DNA of 64,000 nucleotides from JABFRJ01 sp963847145 (GCA_963847145.1 CAWJYN010000002.1:1-64000); one strand, 5' to 3'. Positions 1 through 12,922 are shown, counted from the stretch's first letter. Numbers and translations are program-made. The notes: a model not told the origin generated them from the letters alone.

Positions 1-2
1 TC

Positions 3-578
3 GATCACCTCGCGATCGTGGCGACGACCTTGAGCGGCCTCGAGGTGTTCCGCGGGGCCGTGCCGCGAGGGGCGACACCAGGCCGGGCTGCCGGTGTGAT
101 CTCCTTTGAGGCCCCGGCCGGGCCCCTGCGGGTTCAGGTCACCGCCGAGAATCTGAAAGGGCTCCGCCTGGACAGTGAGGAGGAGGCGCTCGAGGTTCCT
201 GATTTTACGACCACCGGACCGCAGTTCACGACGCCGTTCCTCTACCGGGGCCGGACCGCCAGGGACCTGCAGCAGGTCCGGATCGCCGCCATGCCTGCCC
301 CGGCCGTGACCCCAGTATTCTCGCGCGCCGAGCGAGTGCTCATTCGCTTCGCGGCCTACGGACCGGCCGGGACCAAGCCGACCGTCACCATGCGGTTGCT
401 CAACCAGGCTGGTGGAATGGTCGCGGCTCTGCCGGCGCCCACCGCCGGTGCCGACGGCGGGCTGGAGAGTGAGTTCGGGCTGGGGGCGTTTCCTCCCGGT
501 GATTATCTCGTTGAAATTGTGGCGGAAGTCGGCGGTGAGAAGGCCAAGCGGCTCGTTGGCGTCCGCGTCACCGGTTGA
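3..578 (+). CDS. C-terminal fragment of a VWA-related secreted protein (left edge truncated)
   Basis: The frame is open to the left edge of the window, so only the last 190 or so residues are present and the true start lies outside. The visible part is beta-rich and ends with a segment containing GAFPPGDYLVEI, a tail of the kind I associate with the large VWA-related extracellular proteins of Acidobacteriota. The von Willebrand domain itself would be upstream and is not visible, so the family call rests on the tail alone. There are no frameshifts in this piece. The stop codon lies inside the left arm of a long inverted repeat (574-785), so transcription may end in that structure. Confidence 0.5.
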   Translation, partial: DHLAIVATTLSGLEVFRGAVPRGATPGRAAGVISFEAPAGPLRVQVTAENLKGLRLDSEEEALEVPDFTTTGPQFTTPFLYRGRTARDLQQVRIAAMPAPAVTPVFSRAERVLIRFAAYGPAGTKPTVTMRLLNQAGGMVAALPAPTAGADGGLESEFGLGAFPPGDYLVEIVAEVGGEKAKRLVGVRVTG

Positions 579-785
579 CGGCCCGTGGTGAACGTCGGCC
601 GTCGCACCGAGCCGGGCGCGGCGCCCGGCTGCAAGGCGCGACCCCTCGACGATGCTCGGGGTCGTCCTGAGCAGGTCGAAGGGCGACTAGTGAAGATACC
701 GAGTGTATTTGAGCGAGGAGCAACGCCGCGAGGCGGGATGGCGCGCCCGGCGAATGCAGGCCGACTTTCACCACGGGCCGTTAAC
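574..785. repeat. Long inverted-repeat element, copy A
   Basis: The left arm (574-600) and right arm (759-785) are complementary over 27 bases with about two mismatches. The arms enclose a core with the signatures GGCGCCCGGC, AGGCGCGA, ATACCG.G.GTAT, GAGCAACGCCGC and GGGATG in that order. The same core, in the same order, occurs in reverse orientation at 5585-5729, whose arms have a completely different sequence but are also self-complementary. I see no gene within the element. It could be a MITE-like element or a structured RNA or ssDNA hairpin. It is seen only in the first, probably foreign, segment. Confidence 0.6.
642..684. repeat. REP-like palindrome nested in copy A
   Basis: The arms CCCTCGACGATGCTCGG and CTGAGCAGGTCGAAGGG form an imperfect hairpin. 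Copy B of the enclosing element lacks this stretch, so it looks like an insertion of a REP-type palindrome into the longer repeat. Palindromes of this general CCTTCGAC...GTCGAAGG form are common between genes in several high-GC phyla. Confidence 0.5.
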
Positions 786-943
786 GCCGCGCCACGGGAT
801 TCACCGCCACCTTCAAAATCGTAATCAAATCCCGATTCAGAAGTACACCTCCGACCGGTCAAGCCGGGTTGATCGCCGCGGGCATGCGCCTTGCAATAGA
901 ATGGCGCCTCGGGGATGCAAGCTGGTGCCGGCGTCCCCAGGCT
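786..943. other. Leader region without a gene
   Basis: With the repeat element before it, this completes a gene-free stretch of about 365 bases (579-943). No convincing open frame, RNA gene or terminator was seen. It presumably holds the promoter of the downstream mutase subunit gene. Confidence 0.4.
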
Positions 944-1350
944 ATGCGAAAAACGCGCGTCATCATCGCCAAGCCGGGGCTCGACGGGCATGACCGCGGC
1001 GCCAAGGTGATTGCCCGCGCCCTTCGCGATGCAGGGATGGAAGTGATCTACACAGGATTGCGCCAGACGCCCGAACAGATTGCGGCCGCGGCGCTCCAGG
1101 AGGATGCGGACGTGATTGGGCTGTCGATCCTGAGCGGCGCCCACATGCACATGTGCCCGGCGCTGATGGACCAGCTGGCCGAAAGGGGCTCGAACACGTC
1201 GTCGTGCTCGTCGGGGGAATCATCCCGGACGCCGATGTGCCGAAATTACAAGCGATGGGGGTCCGGGGCGTGTTCCAGCCTGGCAGTTCCATGCAGGCCA
1301 TCATCGACTTCATCACCGCACGTCCAGCCGCGGGCGGCGGCAGCCTGTGA
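944..1350 (+). CDS. Methylmalonyl-CoA mutase B12-binding subunit (one apparent frameshift)
   Basis: About 135 residues, the length of the stand-alone cobalamin-binding subunit of heteromeric acyl-CoA mutases. The B12 lower-ligand motif D-G-H-D-R-G is present near residue 13 (GLDGHDRGAKV). It is followed by SILSGAHM, a glycine-rich VLVGGIIPD and the closing FQPGSS, all in the expected order of the Rossmann-like fold. The frame changes by one at about 1181-1190, in a GAAAGGGG run. The two halves otherwise join perfectly, so a sequencing indel is more likely than decay. The large catalytic subunit is not nearby. A response regulator starts 7 bases downstream. Confidence 0.8.
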
Positions 1351-1357
1351 CGGACCC

Positions 1358-2200
1358 ATGCCCAAGACCCTGCTCCTCGCCGACGACAGCGTCACGATTC
1401 AGCGCGTCATCGAACTGACGTTCGCCCACGAGGACATCCGCGTCGTGTCGGTGAGCGACGGCCGCCGGGCCGTGCAGTGGCTCGAGGGCGAGTGGCCGGA
1501 CATCGTGCTGGCCGACGTGGACGTGCCCGAGGTCGACGGCTACGAGATCGCCGCGTCGTCAAGAAGTCGCCGCGGCTGAAGGACGTTCCGGTGCTGCTGC
1601 TGGCCGGCGCGTTCGAGCCGGTCGATCAGGAGCGGGTCCGCGCCATCGGGTGCGATGGTGTGCTCGTCAAGCCCTTCGAGCCGCAGCAGCTGGTCACCCG
1701 CGTCAAGGCGCTGCTCGCGCGCGAACAGCGGCCGTGTTGGCGGTGGCGACGCGGCCGAGGCGAGCGGCGCGTTCCGACGAGCATGGCGGACGATCAGGCC
1801 GTTCCCGGGCTTCGCGTGTGGCGAACGGCGGCTTCGAGGCGCTCGGCGATCCGGAGCCGCTCGAGCCGCCGACCCGGCCGGTGTGGGAGCTTGGGTTGCC
1901 CGATCGCCGTCGCCGCGTCGTCCGGTGCGCCTGCACCCGCGGCGGTCGCTCCGGCGCGGCGGTCGCCTCGCGGCAAGGTGTCGCTCGTCAGCGCGTTCTC
2001 CGCGCTCCTGGCGGCCGAGCAGTCGTCCGCGCCGGTCGCGTCCGCGGCCGCGGCACCCGGTGACCGAGGCCACGGTCGAAGACGCGGTCCGACGCGTGCT
2101 CGTGCGGATGACCGATGAACTGGTCCGCCGCATCGTCGTCGAAACGGCCGAGCGGCTCATCCGCGAAGAGATCGAGAAGATCAAGGCGAATCCAGAGTAA
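1358..2200 (+). CDS. Response regulator receiver protein (frameshifted)
   Basis: The N-terminus (MPKTLLLADDSVTIQRVIEL) is a CheY-like receiver start with the acidic pair DD. The phosphoacceptor lies in IVLADVDVPEVDGYE, and the conserved lysine in VLVKPFEP appears after a frame change at about 1552-1565. The middle (about 1,720-2,060) is GC-rich and cannot be followed in one frame, so at least two more indels are likely. The last 45 residues return to an open frame and form a charged amphipathic helix (DAVRRVLVRMTDELVRRIV). This layout, a receiver, a linker and a C-terminal helix, is known from regulators such as FrzS- or PilG-like proteins, but the exact role cannot be told. Confidence 0.7.
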
Positions 2201-2214
2201 AGTTTTCGGGCGTC

Positions 2215-4756
2215 ATGCCTGTCATTCCCGAAAAGCCCGCCCTCGAAGGTCTCGAAAGAAATGGAAGGCGCGGTGGGAGGCCGAGGGCGCCTACCGGTTC
2301 GATCGGTCGCGCTCGCGCGCTGACGTGTACTCCATCGACACGCCGCCGCCCACCGTCAGCGGATCGCTGCACGTCGGCCACGTCTTCTCCTACACCCACA
2401 CGGACATCGTCGCGCGCTTCCAGCGCATGCGTGGCAAGGCCGTGTTCTATCCGATGGGCTGGGACGACAACGGTCTGCCGACCGAGCGCCGGGTGCAGAA
2501 CTACTACGGCGTCCGGTGCGACCCGTCGCTGCCGTACGACCCGGCGTTCCTGCCCCCGGCCAAGCCCGACAAGCAGCCGGTCGCGGTGTCGCGTCCGAAC
2601 TTCGTCGAGCTCTGCGTGCGGCTGACGGGCGAGGACGAGAAGGTCTTCGAGCAGGTGTGGCGCGCGCTTGGGCTGTCGGTCGACTGGTCGATGACCTACT
2701 CGACGATTGGCGCCGACGCGCAGCGCGTGTCGCAGCGGTCGTTCCTGCGGCATCTGGCGGCAGGCGGCGGCCTATCAGCTCGAAGCGCCGACGCTGTGGG
2801 ACGTCGACTTCCGGACGGCGGTCGCGCAGGCCGAGCTCGAGGATCGCGAGGTGCCGCCGCGTACCACCGGCTGCGGTTTGCGCAGGACGACGGAGGCGGG
2901 CGAGGTCGAGATCGACACGACGCGGCCGGAACTGCTGCCGGCGTGCGTCGCGCTCGTCGCGCATCCCGACGACCCGCGGTATCAGCCGTTGTTTGGGCGC
3001 GGGTGTTCACGCCGCTGTTCGGCGTGCCCGTGCCCGTATGCCCGCATCCGCTGGCCGATCCCGAGAAGGGCACGGGCATCGCGATGATCTGCACGTTCGG
3101 CGACGTCACCGACGTGGTCTGGTGGCGCGAGCTGGCGCTTGCCCGTCCGCGCGATCGTGCAGCCCAACGGGACCCTGCGGCCGGTGCTGTGGGGCAGCGG
3201 CTGGGAGTCGCGCGATGCCGCGGCGGCCGCTGCACGCTACGCATCGATGGCGGGGCTGTCGGCGGCCAAGGCGCGCCCGTGTCGTCGAGCTGCTGACGGA
3301 GACCGGCGATCTCGATCGGCCGCCGCGGCCGATCACGCACCACGTCAAGTTCTTCGAGAAGGGCGACCGGCCGCTCGAGATCGTGACCAGCCGGCAGTGG
3401 TTCATCCGGACGCTGGACTTGAAGGCGCCGCTGCTCGAGCGCGGCCGCGCGCTGCACTGGGTGCCGGCGCACATGGTGGCGCGCTACGAGAACTGGGTGA
3501 ACGGCCTCAACACCGACTGGTGCGTCAGCCGGCAGCGGTTCTTCGGCGTGCCGTTTCCGCTCTGGTACAGGCTGCGCGACGACGGCTCGGTGGACCACGC
3601 CGCGCGGCTGGTGCCCGTCCGAGGCGCGGTTGCCGGTCGATCCGTCGACCGACGTGCCCGACGGCTACCGTGCCGACCAGCGCGGCGTGCCCGGCGGGTT
3701 CGTCGGCGATCCGGACGTGATGGACACCTGGGCGACCTCGTCGCTGACGCCGCTCCTGGTCTGCGGCTGGGGCCGCGACGAGGATCTGTTCGCGCGCACC
3801 TACCCGATGGACCTGCGGCCGCAGGCGCACGACATCATTCGCACGTGGCTGTTCTCGACGGTGCTGCGGTCGCACCTCGAGACCGACGCTCTGCCGTGGG
3901 CGAACACCGCCATCTCTGGCTGGGTGCTCGATCCCGACCGCAAGAAGATGTCGAAGTCGAAGGGCAACGTCGTCACGCCGATGGCGCTGCTCGAGGAGCA
4001 CGGTTCGGACGCCGTGCGCTACTGGGCGGCCAAGGGCGGCCTGGCGTGGACACGGCGTTCGATCCTGGGCAGATGAAGGTCGGCCGCCGGCTGGCGATCA
4101 AGCTGCTGAATGCGTCGAAGTTCGTGCTCGCGAAGACGGAGCCCGCCGGGCCGGTGACCGAGCCGATCGACCGAGCCATGCTGGCGCGGCTCGCGGACCG
4201 GGTGCGCCAGACGTCACGCGGCACCTCGAGGCCTACGACTACGCGGCGGCGTTGCGCGAGACCGAGGAGTTCTTCTGGTGGTTCTGCGACGACTACATCG
4301 AACTGGTCAAGCGGCGTCGCGCGGGCGGCGATGCCGCGGCGCGTCGGCGGGCGCGGCGTGCTCCACCGCGCTGTCGGTGATGCTGCGGCTGTTCGCGCCG
4401 TTCCTGCCGTTCGTCACCGAGGAGGTGTGGTCGTGGTGGCGGGACGGCTCGGTGCACCGCGCGGCGTGGCCGACGGCCGCGGAGCGACGAGGCCGGATCG
4501 ATCCTGCCTCCCGGGGCCGATGCGCTGGCGCAGCCGCTGCGTCCGAAGTGACGGCGCTGATTCGCCAGGAGCGGTCGTCGCTGAAGCTGGGTTTCGGGAC
4601 CGCGGTCCGGCGACGCTGACGCTGACCGCGACCATCGCGCGAATGGCTGGCGATCGCGGACGACGTGCTGGCGGGCAACAACGTGGGCGGCGCGGAGATC
4701 GTGCGTGAGCGGCGACCTTCGCGGTCCGCATCGAACCGATGCCGGCCGATGCCTGA
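2215..4756 (+). CDS. valS: Valine-tRNA ligase, short subfamily (many frameshifts)
   Basis: Charges tRNA-Val in the cytoplasm. The class I signature HVGH is at 2370-2381 within TVSGSLHVGHVFSYTH, and KMSKS is at 3945-3959 within DRKKMSKSKGNVV. Between them are the editing-domain signature EIDTTRPELLPA, NTDWCVSRQRFFGVPFPLW and DPDVMDTWATSSLTP. Near 2,460 the protein reads WDDNGLPTERRVQNYYGV, typical of the shorter ValS subfamily, unlike the second valS at 35 kb. About ten one-base frame changes are needed to read the whole protein, all consistent with indel errors. The stop overlaps the nadC start by 8 bases. Confidence 0.85.
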
Positions 4757-5580
4757 TCCGCTCGACCCGCGACCTACGCGATCTCGTCCGACGGGCGCTG
4801 GCCGAGGATCTGGGGTCGGGTGACATCACGACGCGCGCGATCGTTCCAGCCTCGACCGTGCGCGCGGCGTGTTGCTGGCCAAGACGCCGCTCGTCCTCGC
4901 CGGGCTCGAGGTCGCGCGCGAGGTCTTCGCGCAGGTGGATCCGATGTGGCCTTCACGACGGGCTGTCCGACGGCGACCGCGTGGCGCCGGAGGATCGTTG
5001 GCCTCGGTTCAGGGGCGCGCGGCCTCGCTGCTCGCCGCCGAGCGCACGGCGCTCAACCTGCTGCAGTACTTGTCGGGCATCGCCACGCTGACGCGCGCGT
5101 TCGTCGACGCGGCGGCCGGCGGGCTCGTCGTCCTCGACACGCGCAAGACGACGCCGGGCCTGCGACCTTGGCGAAGTACGCCGTGCGCTGCGGCGGCGGG
5201 CGGAATCACCGCGTGGGCCTGTTCGACGGGATCCTCATCAAGGACAACCACATCCGCGTGGCCGGTGGCATCGCCGAGGCGGTGCGGCGTGTGCGCGCGG
5301 CGGGCATCGGCTGCCGATTGAAGTCGAGGCGCAGGATCTGGCGCAGGTCGACGAGGCGCTGGCCGCCGGTGTGGACGTCATCATGCTCGACAACCTCGAC
5401 GATGCGGCGACGGCCGAGGCGGTGCGCGCCATCGGCGGGCGCGCGGACGTCGAGCTGTCGGGCAACATGACGCTCGAGCGCGTGCGGGCGCTGGCCGGAG
5501 TCGGCGCCGACTTCGTCTCGGTCGGGGCGCTCACGCACTCGGCGCCGGCCGCCGACATCAGCCTCGAGATCAACCTCTAG
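4749..5580 (+). CDS. nadC: Nicotinate-nucleotide pyrophosphorylase (carboxylating), frameshifted
   Basis: Makes nicotinate mononucleotide from quinolinate and PRPP in NAD synthesis. Recognisable in order are LAEDLGSGDITTRAI, LAAERTALNLLQYLSGIATL, the phosphoribosyl-binding DTRKTTPGLR, YAVRCGGGRNHRVGLFDGIL, IKDNHIRVAGG, VDVIMLDNLDD and the C-terminal GADFVSVGALTHSAPAADIS. The length is about 275 residues, normal for the family. Frame changes are needed at about 4,770, 4,862, 4,950, 5,165 and 5,320. The ATG sits inside the end of valS, and birA follows after a repeat element. Confidence 0.88.
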
Positions 5581-5584
5581 GACT

Positions 5585-5729
5585 GGAAGGAAATAGCGTG
5601 ACCAATCTGGCCACCGATGCATCCCAGCGGGCGGCGTTGCTCGGCGCTTGCATACGCCCGGTATGCGCGCTTCTCGCGCCTGGCCGGCCGGGCGCCTCGG
5701 CGCCCATATTGGTCACGTTATTTCCTTCC
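5585..5729. repeat. Long inverted-repeat element, copy B
   Basis: The left arm (5585-5610) and right arm (5704-5729) pair over 26 bases with two mismatches. Read on the minus strand, the core contains GGCGCCCGGC, CAGGCGCGAGAAG, ATACCGGGCGTAT, GAGCAACGCCGC and GGGATG. It matches the core of copy A (574-785) in order, although the arms of the two copies share almost nothing. The element fills nearly all of the nadC-birA gap. Confidence 0.65.
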
Positions 5730-5745
5730 GGGTCCTGACGCCGTG

Positions 5746-6559
5746 ATGTTCGTCCCGCTTCCCGACGATGTGGCCGATGCAACCGAGGTGGCGCTCCACG
5801 CCTGGGCGACTACGCCGACGTCCTGTATATCGAGGAGGTTGAGTCCACCAACGACATCGCCCTCGCCCTTGCCGGCGCCGGCCGCCGGGAAGGGACCTCC
5901 GTGTTGGCTGATGTCCAGCGGTCTGGACGGGGGCGACGCGGGAGCGGGTGGTTTTCGCCGCCGGCTGCCGGCCTCTATCTCTCAGTCCTTGTGCGACCGG
6001 TGAGGTCGACGGGGCGGTGCCGCTCGTGACGCTGGCGGCTGGTGTTGCGGCGGCCGAGGCGGTGGAGGCCGCATCGCGATTGCCCGTCGAGCTGAAATGG
6101 CCGAACGACATCGTCGTGGGGCGGCCGTGGAGAAAGATGGCGGGATTCTCGCCGAGGCGGTCACCAGTCGCGCGGGCATCGATGCGGTGGTCATCGGGAT
6201 TGGCCTCAATCTCATGCGCACGAGTTATCCGGCGGCCATCGCGGATGGGCGACGTCGATCGAGCACGAACTCGGTCGTCCGATCGAGCGCGCGGTGGTGC
6301 TGGTCGAGCTCCTGCAGCGGTGCGGTTCATGATGACGTTGGTCCACGCGGGAGAGCGGGCACAGATCTGCCAGGCGTGGCGGCGGTTCGGGAGTCCGGGA
6401 CTGGCGCGAGCGCCTGTGCGTTGGACAGACCAGTCTGGCACCCGGCGTGGTTACGCCCGTGACATCGATGCGGATGGCGCGCTGCTCGTAGACGCTGACG
6501 GACGCCTGGAGCGCGTGATCGCCGGCGACGTGACGTGGGAGTCGTGGTCGCGTGAATGA
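5746..6559 (+). CDS. birA: Biotin-[acetyl-CoA-carboxylase] ligase (frameshifted)
   Basis: Attaches biotin to carboxylase carrier domains. The biotinyl-AMP loop GRGRRGSGWFSPP and the signature ELKWPNDIVV are present, as are VEAASRLPV and the GIGLNL stretch of the central domain. The C-terminal SH3-like part reads ARDIDADGALLVDADGR. There is no N-terminal helix-turn-helix, so this is the ligase-only (class I) form. Frame changes occur around 5,808, 5,995-6,020, 6,120 and 6,250. The final TGA overlaps the GTG of the next gene, suggesting translational coupling. Confidence 0.85.
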
Positions 6560-7322
6560 CGATCGCCAAGAGGCGCCGTTCGACGGGCCACCGGATCTCG
6601 GCGAGTACTGCCGGAAGGTCGAGGAGTGTCTGGCTCGCGTCAACCGCGGACATCTGATGCGGATCGTTGGGCCGGCGTTTGAACTGGTACGCGGATGGGC
6701 CGTGGCCGGTGTGCCGCTGGGCGTCGTCTATCGGGGCATCGAGCAGAAGGCCGAGCGGCATCGGGCGGGTCGATCCACCAGGGCCTTGCGCCTCGAGTTT
6801 TGCGAGGCCGACGTGCGCGCGCTGTACGATGATTGGCGCCGCGCGGTCGGCATCGCGGCCGTGGACGCCGGTGCGGAGCCGGCCGAGACAGTGCCGGTCT
6901 CGTCGCCCGCGATTGAGGAGCGGCGACGACCGTCGGTCGTGCGGCAGTTGGACCGGGCCATGGACAGACTGGTACGCGCTGCGGGCCGGCTGGAAATGCC
7001 TGAGGGGTTCCGGTCGGAGGCCGCTCGGATTCTCGAGTTGCTGGTGGCGATCCGCGAGAAGGCCCGCCACGCACGGGGCGATGCCAGGCGCGCGCTGCTC
7101 GAGCACTTGGCGAGCGTGGACCAGGATCTCACCGCACTCGCCCGACAGGCCGAGGGCGGCACAGTCGCGCAGGTGGAAGCCGAGGCGCAGGCCGACCTCG
7201 CGCCCTACCGGGCGCGTCTCGGTCCCGTAGCCTGGCGGCGGAGCCTCGACGCCAGCGTCGATCGAACGCTCAGAGACCGTTTCGGACTGCCCTCACTCGA
7301 TCTCGACATTCCGTCGTCATGA
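6552..7322 (+). CDS. Hypothetical protein, alpha-helical, 256 aa
   Basis: An intact frame in a region where most neighbours are frameshifted. It starts at GTG overlapping the birA stop and ends overlapping the ATG of the methyltransferase gene, so it is part of the same operon. The protein is charged and largely helical, with no signal peptide or membrane segment. The N-terminal third (DLGEYCRKVEECLARVNRGH) and a long helical stretch around residues 130-220 are the only notable features. I do not recognise the family. Confidence 0.7.
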   Translation: MNDDRQEAPFDGPPDLGEYCRKVEECLARVNRGHLMRIVGPAFELVRGWAVAGVPLGVVYRGIEQKAERHRAGRSTRALRLEFCEADVRALYDDWRRAVGIAAVDAGAEPAETVPVSSPAIEERRRPSVVRQLDRAMDRLVRAAGRLEMPEGFRSEAARILELLVAIREKARHARGDARRALLEHLASVDQDLTALARQAEGGTVAQVEAEAQADLAPYRARLGPVAWRRSLDASVDRTLRDRFGLPSLDLDIPSS

Positions 7323-8614
7323 ATCGCGCGTCGTTCCATTCATATGCCCACCCCTCTCGTATCCTCGCTGAACGCCCTGTCGCTGGAGGGCTGACGTTGG
7401 CCAGGCACAACGGCCGGATCGTGCTGGTCTCCGGGGCGATTCCCGGCGAGCTCCTGCGCGTCAAAGTGGAACGCTCGACGAAGCAGGTCATCTTCGCGAG
7501 CACGCAGGATGTCATCGAGCCGAGTCCCTTTCGCCGCGATCCAGGGTGCGAGCCGGCGTGCGGGGGGCTGGGGTACGCGCACGTCGCCTACGACCACCAA
7601 CTGGTGTTGAAGGCCGAGGTCCTGCGGATGCGTTCCGGCGACTGGGAAAGATCACGCTGGAGGGCCCGTGGCGATCGCGGCGTCTCCCGAACGGGCCTAC
7701 CGCCTCCGCGCAAGGCTGCACGTGCGTCACCGGCAGATCGGATTCTTCCGTGAGGGTACGCATCGGCTGTGTGAGGCGGCGCCGAGCGGACAACTGTCGA
7801 CCGTCATGCTCGAGAGCGCGAGGACCCTCGTGCAGCGTCTCGGTTCAGAGGCTGACCACTGCGAAGCCGTGACGGTGTCCGAGAACGTCGTGGGCGATGA
7901 ACGCGTGGCGCATCTCGAGCCGCTCGCCGGGCGTGCGTTCGAACAGTTGGGTGATGACGTGACGCTGCCGGACGGAATAACCGGACTGACGACCACGAGG
8001 AAGGACGCGATACGGACGCTCGCCGGTGTGCCGTACGTCCGCGACCGGCTGCGTGACGTGTGCGAAGCGACGAAGGCCTGCCGCCCGGCGTCGGCTGGAG
8101 CCGGACGGCAGCGTCGTTCTTCCAGGGCAATCGGTTTCTGATCGGTGCGCTGTTACGGCATGTGCTGGCGCGTGCTGAAGGCGCGCGTGTGCTCGACCTG
8201 TATGCGGGTGTCGGGCTGTTTGCGGTGGCCCTGGCTGCGCGCGGTGCTGCGGTCACGGCCGTGGAGGGCGACGCGGCGGGTGGTGCCGACCTCTCGACAA
8301 ACGCCGCGCCGTGGGTGCCGCGACTGACCGTACGCCTTGCGTCGGTTGAGACCGTGACTGCTGCCGCCGAAGCGGGTGCGTTCGACGTGGTCGTGCTGGA
8401 CCCGCCCCGCACGGGCGTCTCGCCGGAGGCGCTGGCCGGAGTGGTCCGCGTCCAGGCCCCGCGTCTGGTGTACGTGTCCTGTGACCCGGCCACCCTCGCG
8501 CGCGATGCGGCAAAACTGGTGGCCGCCGGGTATCGCCTCACCAGCATCGATGGGTTCGACATGTTCCCCAACACCCCGCACATCGAGACGGTGTGTGTCT
8601 TCGATCTGCCGTAG
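7319..8614 (+). CDS. 23S rRNA (uracil-5-)-methyltransferase, RlmD/TrmA-like (frameshifted)
   Basis: A SAM-dependent RNA m5U methyltransferase. The N-terminus is a TRAM-like domain (HNGRIVLVSGAIPGELLRVKV). Next come cysteines in CEPACGGLGYAHVAYDHQL, as in the Fe-S cluster site of RlmD-type enzymes. The catalytic domain has FFQGN, the SAM motif VLDLYAGVGLFAVALA, DPPRTGVSPEAL and the nucleophile cysteine in VYVSCDPATLARD. Frame changes occur at about 7,655-7,670 and 8,075-8,100. The ATG overlaps the upstream stop. RlmD, RlmC and TrmA cannot be separated with certainty, but the Fe-S cysteines favour the RlmD/RlmC side. Confidence 0.8.
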
Positions 8615-8870
8615 CCGACCCGGATCTGGCATAGCGGCGAACGGTTGGCGATCAGCTTCCGCGCAGCGGGCCGAGCGGGATACTCGAGTCCGAAGACCGG
8701 CTGATCGGGAGACTGCTCGCTGCGGCTCACTCGCAGGAGGCGCTTGGTGACAAGACGGGTTGGTGACGGTGGTCCTCAAACCCTAACGCGCCTCTCTTTG
8801 CGTTCACGCCGCTCCGAGGTGTAAGATGGCCGCGTTCCAACAGGGAGACCCAAATGCACTTCGCGGCTCT
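8615..8870. other. Intergenic end of the first segment
   Basis: No open frame or RNA gene is visible. At the end is a Shine-Dalgarno-like CAGGGAG followed by ATG at 8854. This looks like the start of a further gene of the first organism that is cut by the join a few bases later. Confidence 0.4.
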
Positions 8871-8885
8871 GTTGCGCAAAATCTG
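8860..8885. other. Probable chimeric join between two genomes
   Basis: To the left are frameshift-rich, Acidobacteriota-like genes. To the right are intact alphaproteobacterial genes. A minus-strand Uma2-family reading frame is recognisable down to about 8,878 and then loses all similarity. A plus-strand gene start from the left segment (ATG 8854) is likewise cut. Composition and error rate change at the same place. The exact base cannot be fixed without reads. Confidence 0.7.
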
Positions 8886-9195
8886 GCTCAATATAGCTAT
8901 CCGGTGACGACTGCCGCTTCGCTTCCGGAATGGCATCTATGGTGTCGGGCGCCGCGCGCTGTAAATGCCAGTTGAGCGCCGCCTTCACCTTTTCATGCGT
9001 TACGCCTTTCGGCGACAGCGGCACAACTTGCCCGCCAGTCTGTTCAAATCGCGCATGTTCCGCGATCACGCCGCCCGCCACCATCGGCTCGATCACGGCA
9101 ACGCCTACACAGCGCCGCGCCATCCCATCTGCAGCCTGCGTGGTGGGCTTCCAAGTGGCAGGTCTCATATCTCGTGAGCGAGCGGGCGTACTCAT
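8873..9195 (-). pseudogene. Truncated Uma2-family (PD-(D/E)XK-like) nuclease
   Basis: The minus-strand product contains GVIAEHARFE, VVPLSPKGVTHEKVKAALN, WHLQRAAP, AKRQSSPDSYIEPDF. These are in the order seen in Uma2-family (DUF820) proteins, a restriction-endonuclease-like family of poorly known function that is often amplified in genomes. The remaining two thirds, with the second half of the catalytic site, are missing because the sequence joins the other segment. The N-terminal 25 residues do not resemble the family, and the start at 9195 is uncertain. Confidence 0.6.
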
Positions 9196-9323
9196 GCTTT
9201 TGGCCTAGCATAGCCCCCCAATCACAATAAACTCGTTTTCGCTTCGTTTTCCACGTCTGCGGCCCACCGTTCGTTCTGGCCCCCTTCCCAAACGTGCTGC
9301 ACTGCACTAAGCAGCTTGCTTTA

Positions 9324-12690
<3,367 letters not shown>

Positions 12691-12870
12691 GAAGGCGCAG
12701 GAGACACCGACCCTAATTTCCCCATTCATTTCAAAGATATCGCGCAATGATTGCGAGAAGCAAATGATTTTGCTACCATCTCCGGCGCGCCGGCTGCCAT
12801 GAAAGTGCCGTAGCAACAGGCTCATATCGTCCCAGCGCAATCCACGTTCCAGCGTGACAATACCCATGTT

Positions 12871-12893
12871 GGTACCGGCCTCTTGCCGGTGCC
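12871..12893 (+). promoter_or_regulatory. Hairpin in the greA leader
   Basis: GGTACCGGC and GCCGGTGCC pair over nine bases with one mismatch around a CTCTT loop, 30 bases before the greA start. There is no U-run directly after it, so it is not a classic terminator. In Escherichia coli the greA leader also contains regulated structure (GraL). Any parallel here is inference. Confidence 0.35.
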
Positions 12894-12922
12894 GCAGGGG
12901 GCAGACTTTTGGAGATGCGAGA

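Noticed and set aside
574..785. Integron attC site for the long inverted-repeat element
   Set aside because: The length and variable arms recall attC, but the conserved GTTRRRY/RYYYAAC core sites are not present in both copies, and no integrase is nearby.
2516..4708. 730-codon open frame across the first valS
   Set aside because: It is arginine/alanine-rich shadow coding joined to short true ValS stretches, and arises because indels move the real frame in and out of it.
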